From NCBI RefSeq assembly GCF_016906535.1, contig NC_057375.1:2108001-2172000 (forward strand): a stretch of DNA of 64,000 nt, in the 5' to 3' direction. The stretch is from Rhizoctonia solani (taxonomy: Eukaryota; Basidiomycota; Agaricomycetes; Cantharellales; Ceratobasidiaceae). The notes under the pieces are model-generated. The model saw only the letters and a program-made list of their open reading frames with translations. It did not search any database and was not told the origin of the DNA. The translations under genes were made by a program, and so were the position numbers. This document shows, piece after piece, positions 34,001-44,300 of the stretch (the stretch's first letter is position 1; every line of letters begins with the position of its first letter).

Positions 34001-37000
34001 TTGCGAAAATATTACAGCACATGTCGACACTAAATCTTTTAGTGACCATCCATTCGCCACAGGAGGATTTGGAAACATATTTGCTGGTAGTTTACATGGC
34101 GGGTTGCGGGTTGCTATTAAAACACATCAAGTTTCGCAGAGCCTCCTAGAGGAGAACCCAAATATTCTCATGGTAGGTATTCTTGACCTCATACTGTTCG
34201 CTACTGCTTATTGGATTCCATTTTGCAGGATGTAGCTCGAGAGATTCATACATGGAGCAAATGCGACCATCCAAACGTACTCCACTTCCTAGGACTGGCA
34301 GAGTTCCGAGGGCAGATTGCGATGGTAGCACCGTGGATGGATAATGGCACTTTGCCACGCTACCTGAAAAACTCCCCGAGTACAGATCGATGTAGATTGG
34401 TAAGCTCTTACACAAAAAGCACGTTAACTAACTAAACGCCAGTTGATAGTGTACACAAATATGTGATGGCGTTGCCTACCTACATCAAATCGGGATTGTA
34501 AGTCGTGGTGGCTTTTATTGCTTATTTTATCATCACCTCATCGCTTCCAAGATACACGGAGATTTGAAAGGGGCGAGTACATACGAGGGCAATACACGTT
34601 TATTGAATATTGAATAGTACGCTAGGATAATGTTTTGATATCAGGAGATGGTGTGGCTGTTGTCTGCGACTTTGGTGGATCCCTCTTGAAAAATCGTAGT
34701 CTGAACATTGTTCGTCGAGAGAAAGGAACCTTGACTTATCGGTGGGCGGTGCGACATCCAGCTTAAAGTATTTCGTACAATGCTTTCTAATGAAGTTCTA
34801 CAGGCACCCGAAGTGCTGTATGGGTCCAATAGTGATGATTCAGAAAGTGCCGGGACCGCATCTCAATCTAATCAAACAACGGGAGGATGCCCGTGGAATA
34901 GCAAGGCTTCTGATATATACGCACTAGGAATGGTACGTTTCAGTTTTTGGGATGTGGGTATTGTCCTGATACACATACAGTGGCGCGCAAATCAAATGCA
35001 ACACGTGACCCCCCGTGCTCGCACTTGCTGCGACGGGCCGTGTAGGCCGATTTGTACTCAAGTATAATAATAAGTAATGCTAGAATCGAGCTATTGAGTG
35101 CCCTTGTAAATTCCTGTGGAGAACGGAGTAGTTCCGGTGGAGATAATGATCAGATACTAGTTTTGGATGTTGCATTTGTTATGACTCTGACTAAGCAAAA
35201 TGCGCAATGAGAACAGAAACTTGTGCGCGACGCAACAATGCATTATTGTAATTACTACAAAAACTAATAACGAGTATTACCACCCTTCCTATCAATGACC
35301 TCCTGCACTCTTTCTGTCATAGAATCATAGAGTTTGTCAACATATGCCTGTGGAATACACTCCCACTCCTCCTGGAGAATGGCCCAGAGATCATTGGCAC
35401 GCGTTGGTAATTGATGCCTCATGCGCACACGACGGTCGAGGTAGTCCCAGACATTCTCAATGATATTCATATCTGGGCTATTTGCTGGCCAGGGGAGTAC
35501 TGAGAGCTGTTGAGTATTGAGCCACTCTTGAGTAAGCTTGGCTGTATGCTTTGGGTCATTGTCATGTTGAAAGACAGTGCGACGAACGGGGATAGAGAGG
35601 TCAGCCATGGTCCCACGAAGCTCCTCCTTCAAGATCTTGGTGTAATGAACAGCTGTCAGGTGGCCATCGATGCGGTACAGACGGCCCACCCCATTTGCAG
35701 TAACACACCCCCAGACCATCACGTTTCCACCACCATGTTTGACCTGTTTGCGGGTATAACAAGGATCCAGAGAGAGTCCTGGACGTCTCCAACAGCGTAG
35801 AGGGCCGTCACCATTGAAGACGTTAAATTTTGATTCATCTGAAAAAATGACCCGGCGCCAGTCCCGAGCCAACCAAGTTGCATGGTTTCTGGCCCAGTCC
35901 AGACGAGCCTTGAGATGACGGCTTGTGAGTAGGGGGACGCGGCGACGGGCATAGTTATAGATGCCCAGCTCGCGCAGACGTCGGCGGACCGTAGAGTTCG
36001 ATACATGAGAGAAATAGTCCCGACGGAGCTGGGACGCAGAGGCCAGACGGTTACGAGAGAGTGAAAGCGCCGCAAATTTTGCATCTGCAAACCTGAGTTT
36101 GCGTGGGCGACCAGACCTGGACCTATCAGAGTAGTAGCTACGAGTTTTCAGGTATCGGGTGCAAGTACGGCTGACAGTGGAGGGAGGAACGTTGAGTTGA
36201 GTAGCTATCTTGTAGATTGTAAGACCAAGATCCCGAAGTGCCAGAATTTGGGCCCGAAGCTCAGGAGAGTGCTGTTGCCCCCTGGGAGGCATTGCAAGAG
36301 TGTCTTAATCATGATTCAAGTCAATGAGCAGGCTTAAATCAGTCGGGAGCGGTCGCCAACCGGGGAGGGGGCAATATGGTTTGTCAGCAGCCATATCAAA
36401 TGCAACAATGAAAGCACGTTATTCAATGGCACTTTCCCAACAACGCCACCGGGTGCCCAGAGACTTTGTAGGACAATAATTCTCTATTGTTTAAGCATTT
36501 CTTATTATTAGACTAAAGTACGAATCGGCCTACACGGCCCGTCGCAGCAAGTGCAAGCACGGGGGGTCACGTGTTGCATTTGATTTGCGCGCCACTGTAT
36601 TACAAAGACTATTCTTGTGAGTTTCTAATAGCGTAGTAATATCTAATTCTTGACGATCTTAACGCGACCTTATACCGTGGGTAGGAAGTAATTTCTGGTC
36701 GGTTTCCGTGGAATTGGATCAAGAACGAAATGGCAGTGGTACTTCATGTATGTAAGCGTGGGAGCCAACACAAACGATCCAAGAACATCCCACAAAATAG
36801 TCGGGATGGGGACAAACTTTGGAGCCTACTTACTATCTGCTGGTCGTTCGAGCCGGAGGCGCGTCCAACAGCTGTCGAAATAGGAGCCATTGTGAGTTAC
36901 CATATAGAATAAACGTTACTGTAGAGACTAATTTCACCCAATCCAGGTGAGAACGGTTACCTCAGAAGGGCTGCTACCTCAACCACTCTGTAGCACAGTA

Positions 37001-37015
37001 AGCTCCAGCCACTGA
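31026..37015 (+). CDS. Tandem kinase protein with unknown N-terminal domain, interrupted in an intron by a Tc1 element
   Basis: The model begins near 31026 (MIQATLHAPEENGKETMEED), with uncertain first exons. A 220-codon exon (31394-32060) encodes a uniform region with no recognised fold. Kinase domain 1 (about 32500-33520) is degenerate: no VAIK lysine is visible, the catalytic loop reads VHGSLRA, and no DFG is present; APEIV and CWNPNRASRPNA remain. Domain 2 (about 34010-36900) is canonical: ATGGFGNIFAG, RVAIKTH, IHGDLKG, CDFGGS, APEVL. Microexons of 9 nt lie at 33258-33266 and 36608-36616. One intron in domain 2 uses a GC donor (GCGAGT). A 1,620-bp transposon occupies the intron before the second microexon. 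The stop TGA is at 37013-37015. The gene at 41313-46154 is a paralogue of the same plan. Confidence 0.75.
34978..35074 (+). repeat. Left terminal inverted repeat of the Tc1 element
   Basis: Ninety-seven bases beginning CAGTGGCGCGCAAATC and ending TAATAATAAG, matched by the reverse complement of 36501-36597 with a few substitutions. Confidence 0.9.
35264..36292 (-). CDS. Tc1/mariner transposase
   Basis: An intronless 342-codon frame encodes a full-length transposase. Residues 1-120 form the bipartite helix-turn-helix DNA-binding region (LGLTIYKIATQLNVPPSTVS and a GRPRKL hook). The catalytic triad is complete: Asp in FSDESKFN, Asp in QHDNDPKHT and Glu in NIIENVWDYL, with 34 residues between the last two, the DD34E pattern of Tc1 elements. 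It cuts and pastes the element at TA sites in the nucleus. No stop or frameshift is present. The lack of introns contrasts with the host genes around it. Confidence 0.95.
   Translation of the reverse strand: MPPRGQQHSPELRAQILALRDLGLTIYKIATQLNVPPSTVSRTCTRYLKTRSYYSDRSRSGRPRKLRFADAKFAALSLSRNRLASASQLRRDYFSHVSNSTVRRRLRELGIYNYARRRVPLLTSRHLKARLDWARNHATWLARDWRRVIFSDESKFNVFNGDGPLRCWRRPGLSLDPCYTRKQVKHGGGNVMVWGCVTANGVGRLYRIDGHLTAVHYTKILKEELRGTMADLSIPVRRTVFQHDNDPKHTAKLTQEWLNTQQLSVLPWPANSPDMNIIENVWDYLDRRVRMRHQLPTRANDLWAILQEEWECIPQAYVDKLYDSMTERVQEVIDRKGGNTRY
36501..36597 (-). repeat. Right terminal inverted repeat of the Tc1 element
   Basis: Inverted partner of 34978-35074, followed directly by the TA target duplication. 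Confidence 0.9.
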
Positions 37016-37472
37016 ATATCAGTAGCTCTTCGGCCAGCTTTTTCTTGGTCCAAGAAATTGGCCACCTCTTTATGCCGGCTTCATATCTTGGCAATATAGT
37101 ATAAATACAGTGTTGTTTAGGGTCGTTCCTGGCTCGGAACATACCAAAAATCTCTTACTTAATATATTTGGGTGCCATACTCAAACGAGCTCTGGCAAGT
37201 TGTCCTGGTAGATGATCTGGCCTATACCAGCATTGGGGTAACCTCGCAATATCATCGAAGCCTTAGAAAAGTGAATTTTATAGCAATCTGATAAGCTCAA
37301 AACTGCGCTAACACACGTCTGTAATCGAGATACTGAATCGGCATGACTTCAACTCAAACCCCACCCCATCGGACTTGATTTACTTAGACACATAAACTCG
37401 TTTCAGGAGCACCTTTTAATCCCACCTAATATATCGTGGGAATACCAGCCAGGTAAAAGCCCTTCGGGGATG
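37016..37472. other. Intergenic region between convergent genes
   Basis: About 460 bp between the stop of the tandem kinase and the stop of the GTPase gene. Nothing is recognised beyond expected 3' flanks. Confidence 0.45.
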
Positions 37473-38575
37473 CTAGTCACGAACAATTTCTGAAATGCCA
37501 AACGTTGCAATTCCTCCTATGATTCTGCCCAACGCAGGCCAAAAAATCGGTCGTTCTTGTAATGTCTGGACTTGCTGTAGTGCGTATTCCCAGTCTTTGC
37601 GGGGATATCGATTATCCTAAATGGGGATCAATCAGGCCATTATATATATGCATTGTTGTAACTCACTTCAGTTAACCTTTCAATTATATCAAGCAAAATA
37701 ATCTCTAGGTGCGCCCCAGCCGTTGTCTGATTGTATGTCAAACCAACATCGACAACCTCACGTTGCGCTTGAAGTGTCACGGGAGTCCTTGGCGCAAATA
37801 GTTGTACTATTCCCATTCCATCTTCTTTTGTGTATCTATTCTGGAGCCTTTGAGCCCGAACTTTCTTGCTTCCGTAAGTTCCAAATCTTTTTACATCAGT
37901 TATAATCTCCTTCTCACGGGCCTCTTCTTCTTCGTCCGAGTCAGGATGCCACCTAGTGGTAACTAAGACGATCCGGTCAAGACAATCTTCTCCGCACAAA
38001 TCTTTGAACATTTGCATGAGCTGTGCTTCAGGTCTCAAAACCCTAGTCTGTTCGATTGGCCTAAGGAAAATAATCCCAACGGTCCTCAATTTTCCGGAAT
38101 ACCTATGCCCCAAGTAAGTGACAACAATAAATGCGGCCTCAGTGGGCATGATGACTTACCGGGCTGCGAGCCAATCAATGATGTTCCTGAACACGGGTAT
38201 TTCGTTACCATACCGAGTGTCTTGGAAGCCAGGTGTATCAACGAGTTGAATGTATTTGTCACCATACTTGATGAGAGGGACATCATCTATGACTTCGGAG
38301 GTCTCGGAGTAAGTTGATCTTCCAACCGGTAATTTCGATCCGGTTAAGGTATTAATGAACTAACAAAGTATACGGACACAAGTAATTGATATGGTTGCTC
38401 GAACCCTCATAAACTGCACAAGGTTACATACTTTGGATTTTCCGACGCCTGTTGAACCGCAGACGCTTTGAACCAAATGCTTGTACTTAGCACACTCGCA
38501 TACAGACCACCTAGGTAGATCCGTATCAACTTACAGTACCGTTTTCAAGTTAGACTCGTTCAAGGCTAAAGGCAT
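37473..38575 (-). CDS. AIG1/GIMAP-like P-loop GTPase
   Basis: Five exons (38575-38535, 38465-38432, 38359-38160, 38102-37667, 37616-37473) give 284 residues. The P-loop is VCGSTGVGKSKFINTLTG (GxxxxGKS). A conserved Thr-rich switch follows (STYSETSEV), then the G3 motif QLVDTPGFQDTRYG. A beta strand ending VTTRWHPD takes the place of the usual G4 motif. This order matches AIG1/GIMAP-type and related fungal G-domain proteins of the TRAFAC class. The C-terminus is helical and charged, with a possible weak hydrophobic segment (IIGGIAT) near the end. In animals and plants, relatives act in immune and membrane processes; the fungal role is unknown. It lies between two paralogous tandem kinase genes. 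All splice phases agree. Confidence 0.82.
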
Positions 38576-38893
38576 CTCGACGGCGAGTCGAAAGTGGGGA
38601 AGAGATATGTGTGCTAGATGATGGACACGGCGACTCTTTATGTCGATGGCGTGTTGACTTCGGGCTGTGTAGCGTCTGTGGATATCGTTATCGTAGGCTG
38701 TGAGGCGTCTTTATTTCCAGAGGTCTTAGCGCTCGGAGCTGAATTGAGCCTGGGCAAAAATGCTTCATCTGGGCGTTTTGCGATGAAGCCTGCAGAGATG
38801 CAAAACAGCGACTTAGTCGGAGCATGTGGCGAGTCACGTGACCAGAGCTTCATGCCGTGTCGACTTGCGTCCAACCCTCTCTACCGTCGGGCC

Positions 38894-40080
38894 TAGGGCT
38901 GTCGATGATAGTGGGTGTTATTATGATTCTTGTGTTTGATAATGATCACGTGGAAATCATATTCGTATTTGATAAACCCGTTCAAAATATGATAAAATTT
39001 TTGATACGTGTGTTATATGATAGAATTTGCTAGAATCAATAAACTATCATCTGACATCATGACACCCTTGGCACCAGAGTTGCGCTCCTTTTTGCCGTTT
39101 GAACACCTTCCTAACACATTGCCCTCCTGTGTTCTCTTCAAATCCGCCTCATGTCTGCTCCCAACTTACCAAACACGTTACTACTATCAGCGATTGAGCG
39201 CCTCAAAGAGGCAACTACGAAACTACCTTGGTCAACTCCCGAAGGTTTGATCAATGGGCCTGTGTGGCAAAACTTCAGCATCGACCCGCACAACACCAAC
39301 GGAGCCATTTTTGAGGCGATTGACCAAGCATATACTCGATGCTTTTCCCACTTTCCTGGCGCTAGTGCTGATCCAATTGACAACATCCTTTGTGGTCTAC
39401 ACAGCATGGATATTGTCATTCGCTTCTTCGAGGAGTGTGCCCGATCCCCAAAGCTGGATTCCAGCCTTTGCACCTAACTGAATTCAAAGTTGGGCAACTG
39501 ACAGATCTACCTCTTGCCCATCTACATCACCTACTGGATGGATGGACGGTCTATTGCAGGTAAATGACAAGGCCAATGGCTTGGCCTTCCCAAAAGAGGT
39601 TCGCAGTTACTTAGATGGAAAATATCAATATGGGGGGGGGCGTTTTGATTTGGTGGGAGGTATTTTGTCGTCCGTTTCAATGGAGTACTTAGTTGACATG
39701 TATCCCAGGAGAATGAGTCGCATTTACCTGTCCTCAGCCGGATTGCTCGTGACATTCTTGCTATTCCCACAACAAGTATCTCAGTCGAGCGTCTTTTCTC
39801 TCGGTGCAAACTTGTAATGTCGGACTATCGCAATATGTCCGTTGACACTGCCCGCCAAATTATTACGTGCCAACAGTGGCTCGAGGCAGGGCCAGGTGTT
39901 GATCTTCCCGACTTTGTATCAATTGATTGTATCTAATAACGCTCCCGTGATAATTATTTGATAGTGTTATTATCATTCTAAATCTGATAACTCGTGATCA
40001 TTGGGAATTTGAATCAGATTCAATCAGATTTGTGGAGCCAAGTATCAGATTCTATTTGATTACAATCATCGACAGCCCTA
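38894..40080 (+). mobile_element. Internally deleted hAT-type transposon
   Basis: Both ends carry an inverted repeat beginning TAGGGCTGTCGATGAT. They are flanked by 8-bp direct repeats, GTCGGGCC at 38886-38893 and GTTGGGCC at 40081-40088, with one mismatch. An 8-bp duplication and the encoded C-terminal dimerisation region identify the hAT superfamily. At 1,187 bp it is far shorter than an autonomous element, so most of the transposase is gone. Confidence 0.8.
39151..39936 (+). pseudogene. hAT transposase remnant with C-terminal dimerisation domain
   Basis: A start-like frame at 39151 (MSAPNLPNTLLLSAIERLKE) runs 108 codons to a stop. Further along, in other frames, the hallmark hAT dimerisation block appears: LPVLSRIARDILAIP, then TSISVERLFSRCKLVMSDYR, ending DFVSIDCI with a stop at 39934-39936. 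The DDE catalytic core is missing and the pieces are out of frame, so this cannot make a working transposase. Confidence 0.75.
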
Positions 40081-40088
40081 GTTGGGCC

Positions 40089-41312
40089 TCGTACACACCA
40101 CGTCTTTGAGTGCAATTTTTATCCCACCACCATCCCATAAGGTCACGAGGCCTGGTTTGGGCCACCCACCCATGAGCCAGACTTGCGGTCGGGCGCCCCC
40201 GGTCCACCCTCGCTGCTTCGCAGCTGCGGGGGTTCCCTAAACCTACTGGTCTTGTTCTCGTAGCCAACACGAACGAGCGGGCAGAAGATAAGTTACACGT
40301 ATTCCACACACGATTGCAGATTCCTCGACCTACTACACCTTCTTTATAAGGATATCTTGCGTGAAAGTCTAAAAAATCTTTTAGGGTATTAAAGATCTGC
40401 CGTCCTCTGCTCCTATAGCTATTTGATTTTTGTCACAAAAGAATTCTCACAAGTACGTTATATTTTTCGATCCGTATTTGATGGGTCTGATGAGTGCTGC
40501 CCGGCAGACCGTTCTTAAGCGCGCCAGCGCTTAGACACCTTACTATATGCGTCCGGCTTTGCTAACCCGCACCCGCAGTTTGTTATGTTTCGGCGATCGT
40601 CATCGCCCCATATTACTTTTCTATTGGCGAGCGGCCTCTTCTTGGCGAGCGCCGCCGCTGCTTCCAAGCGCTTCCTGTCAGACCCTGTCGTTTTAGGGAT
40701 CTACTTTGCCTTCGAGCGCTCTCGAACTATGTCCATGATCTACGCAGATAAAGTCCGCCAGTTGGGACCTCGGATATGGCCAGTGGTAGGTTCACGTTTG
40801 TTTGGTCGCATCTAGACCCAATACTCACATATACCCAGCGTAGTCTCATCTTGGTCTCATTTTCATTTTCTCTCTCGATTTGTTTCTTGCTTTTTACACT
40901 AGGCGCACGGTTGGCCTACCCGTCGGCGCTTTTCTCGGATCCACTACTGTGTTTGGGCACGCCGCCTTGCGGCGTGCCCGGCCCCGCTACCTGGTGTTTT
41001 CCGCCGCAGTCTTCCCTCAGGAAGTCGATCCCGGCTCCTCCACCTAGGTCGCACCACGAGCGCGAGCTGGACCAGCTGTGAGAGGACAGATATGAAGTTT
41101 GATTAGGGTCAGCACAGCAACCAAGGTACGTTGTGTTCCTGAATCATTACGCGCCAAAATCGGATGACACAAGCGCCGTGCCGCACAACTATATATATGA
41201 CGTTGGGGGTCCATCGATTTGGCAGGCCATTTGAAGCCCCCCTACAACACACAACCCTAAATTCTGTTTAACTGCCGTACAACTCTTGGTATTCATGTTC
41301 AGTTTTACAGAG
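40089..41312. other. Intergenic region with hairpin and TATA-like sequence
   Basis: About 1.2 kb of unclear origin. An open frame at 40585-40815 starts with a signal-peptide-like stretch (LLASGLFLASAAAASKR) but matches no family. A perfect inverted repeat lies at 40955-40979. A TATATATA sequence at about 41191 lies roughly 120 bp before the start of the next gene and may be its TATA box. Confidence 0.4.
40955..40979. repeat. Perfect 11-bp stem hairpin
   Basis: GGGCACGCCGC and its exact inverted copy are separated by CTT. The GC-rich stem would form a stable hairpin in DNA or RNA. It is not at the end of any gene I recognise. Confidence 0.75.
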
Positions 41313-44300
41313 ATGGCCATTTATCGCAAGCTACGCGAACTTATAGCCAAGCTTATTTCCATGGCTGATCTACCCAAGCCTCTTGTATCTTATTGGGACG
41401 ACCTCGATACTACAATAGCAGAAGATTGTAGATTCCTTATCGAGCGCGCCTTACATCTCTGGCGGCACGCAATAGTTTCAAATCAAGAGGAGTACATTTT
41501 GTTGATGAGGTTGGGGTGGCATATTACCAAGCTTTTGTCGTGCCCTAACAATATATTTATGTAGAACACTTTTTTGTATCGACAGCGCACTTGAACTTGC
41601 TTTTAATCTAGATACCAAGGAACTGAGTCTTTGAGTTCAGAGGTTGAAGAATGAGGCTGAGGCGTAGGCCAACCTGATAAGAGCCACCTGCGATTTTTTG
41701 TAACTTATGTTGAACACAGGCTCTTCCAGAAGGCCATGGCATCAAACCAAGCTTACAACCATAGTCTTGATCAGCCCGAAGCATCTGATTTAGAAAGCCT
41801 GGTAAGCATCCAAATATGAGTCTGTGTATTAGGCAACAATTACGCTTGTTTTGTCATAGGTTTTCCCTTACCACAGAGCGCTATTTGTTCATAACAATAT
41901 TCAAAGGGCAGTCGCAACACTTTGTGTGTACTCTTGTCTACGATTACACTATATTTGCTGAATATTGGTTCAGTGCCACTGACACCGGGTCCTTTGGTCG
42001 AATCTGGGCACTGGATCTATGTTTCCAAAGATGAAGTGGCAACCGTGAAAGATATTCTCTTGCGGGCATATAGAAGCGAGCTTTTTGCGTATGATGCATT
42101 GGGCTCTAGTACCAGCCCTTATGCCTCGGATTTATCTTTTGGAGTCTTAGACAACCCCACGTTCCATAATCAATACAGTGGACTTGGCTGCACAGATGGC
42201 ACCGCCTACCATATAGTGAAGAATTAGGTGCAAGATCAAAATACAGCAGCAACTATTCAAGCCTTCCGTCCACCACTGGCGATTTCCCAGACAAGCCTCC
42301 CAGAGCTGACCCATATTTTCCTTGCAAGCAATCCTCGAGTTCATGTCTTGATGAACCTGGATCCACAACCTCAACTTTATACTCTTATTAAACCTCAAGG
42401 TTTGTCGCAAACTGTATTCAAAGGTATGAAAGACATCGGGACCATTAGAAAGAAATTTAATTTACATTCTTGTAGATCAAACTGGGGCCTTGCATTTCTT
42501 TTCAGACATCTGGGTGCGCCACAATTCTTATGGGCATATTGATTGGACACTCTATCGTCTCGGAAATGATGGCTCCCAAGATTTAAGATTGTTTGAACTG
42601 GTACCCGTGAAACCAATCACCAAAGTAGAGCAAGCCCCGTATACGCCGAATGATGGGCACTCCCAAATACTATCGAATGCATGGAAATACATTATGGATA
42701 TAACCATGGGCTGGAATATATTGCCATGGCGTACAAACTATATTAGTTGGCTTATCGAGGTATGTAATATACGGCAAAGCCTATTGCGACATTGGGCTTA
42801 TTATCCGGCAGATTGGTAAATGCTCGTCTCCATTGACTGAAAATGTGTTCTACGTGAGTTTGGTATCAGGAGCGCACTATCCATAATATCTGATATCAAA
42901 GGGAACACTGATCAAAACTACTCCAGCGCAGTAACATAGAGCAAGACGAGGTAACTGCTTTGGCCGAAAAGTGGGGATGCAAAAGCGCTACAGGTAATCC
43001 ACAATTGCTCCCATTGCAACACAGTGTACTCGGAAGTATATTTCGGGGGTCTCATCGACTGCTATCCGTGGGATTGTCGGAGGTTATGACTCATGAGGCA
43101 ATCGAACTTGATTCATTTGTCAAGAATCTTGGGGTCTTATCAGGAAGTCTTGCGAAGGTACATACTATGCTCGTTCCCCCATTCCGCTCCATGGAGTATT
43201 TATATCCTTCACTAGCATAACCTTGATACTGATGCTATCGAGCGGTCAAGCAAATACGATCATCCAAATGTGCTACCATTAGATGCCATACGATTGATCC
43301 CGGGAAGTACGCTTGGTTTGGTCTTTCCGCTAACAAAAACTGAAAACCTGCATCAATATCTTAGGGCAACGCCGAACATAGACCGACTGAAGCTAGTACG
43401 TACAACTTTGCATGTACTCGGTATGGAGTCATCATACCAATTTTGCCACATCATAGTGCACCCAGATTTCATGTGGGCTGGATTATCTGCACGAGTCCAG
43501 AGTGGTAGGGCTCCAATTGTATGCAAAGCGTTTAGCATGGCAGCTCACAAGTTTGCACTTCCCACTAAGGTTCACGGCAATCTGAGAGCAGTAAGTAAAC
43601 AACATGGTATGAAAACACAGCTACATCTTCCACATAGGCAACGATACTTGTTTCTCTGGACGGGGATGCTCTTATTTCGGATCCCTTTTATTTAGACGAT
43701 AATCAATTTGGTGATCGTCGCTCGCTCGCGAGATGGATGGTGCGTAATTATCTATTTGAACCGCAGGGTAAAATTAACGCGATTGGTATTCAATTGATAT
43801 CAGGCTCCTGAAGTCAACATGACGGAAACCAAAAGTCTGGCCGGCGACGTATACTCGTTAGGAATGGTATTTGGCCCTTTTCCAGCAAGTAGACATTCTG
43901 ATCATATATACCATTGGTTTAGACTATACTTGTAAGAGTTGCTATCTATTCGCTATCAAAAATATCACCCCAACTTTTAAATAGGAAGTTATGACCGGTG
44001 CGCCCCCATACGCCGGAAAACGCGATGATGAAGTTTGGGCACTGGTATCGTCGGGAGCGGAGTACCTGCTCCCCGACAGACCAGACGATGTGATGCCCAG
44101 GTATAGAGGAGATGGCAACAGACTATGGACGACTCTTTGGCGTTGCTGGTCGTTCCGTCCAAGCGACAGGCCTCTCGCATCAGATGTGGTCGAAGTGGAA
44201 AGTAGAGCTTCTCTTTGCAGTTTAATTCCGGCGCTAACCAAACTCCGTACTTGATAGATAAAATCCGTTACTAATGAGGGGTTAAGACCTTATACACAGG

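Larger units (their letters stand above)
34978..36597. mobile_element. Complete Tc1/mariner-type transposon
   Basis: The element is 1,620 bp, bounded by 97-bp terminal inverted repeats that differ at only a few positions and start CAGTGGCGCGCAAATC. It is flanked by TA target duplications (34976-34977 and 36598-36599). It carries one uninterrupted transposase gene on the minus strand. Near-identical repeats and an open transposase suggest recent, possibly autonomous, transposition. It sits inside an intron of the tandem kinase gene. Confidence 0.93.

Noticed and set aside
40585..40815. A 76-codon frame with a signal-peptide-like start
   Set aside because: No homology recognised, GC-rich context near a hairpin, and no clear splicing to a longer protein. 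Mentioned only as part of the intergenic region.
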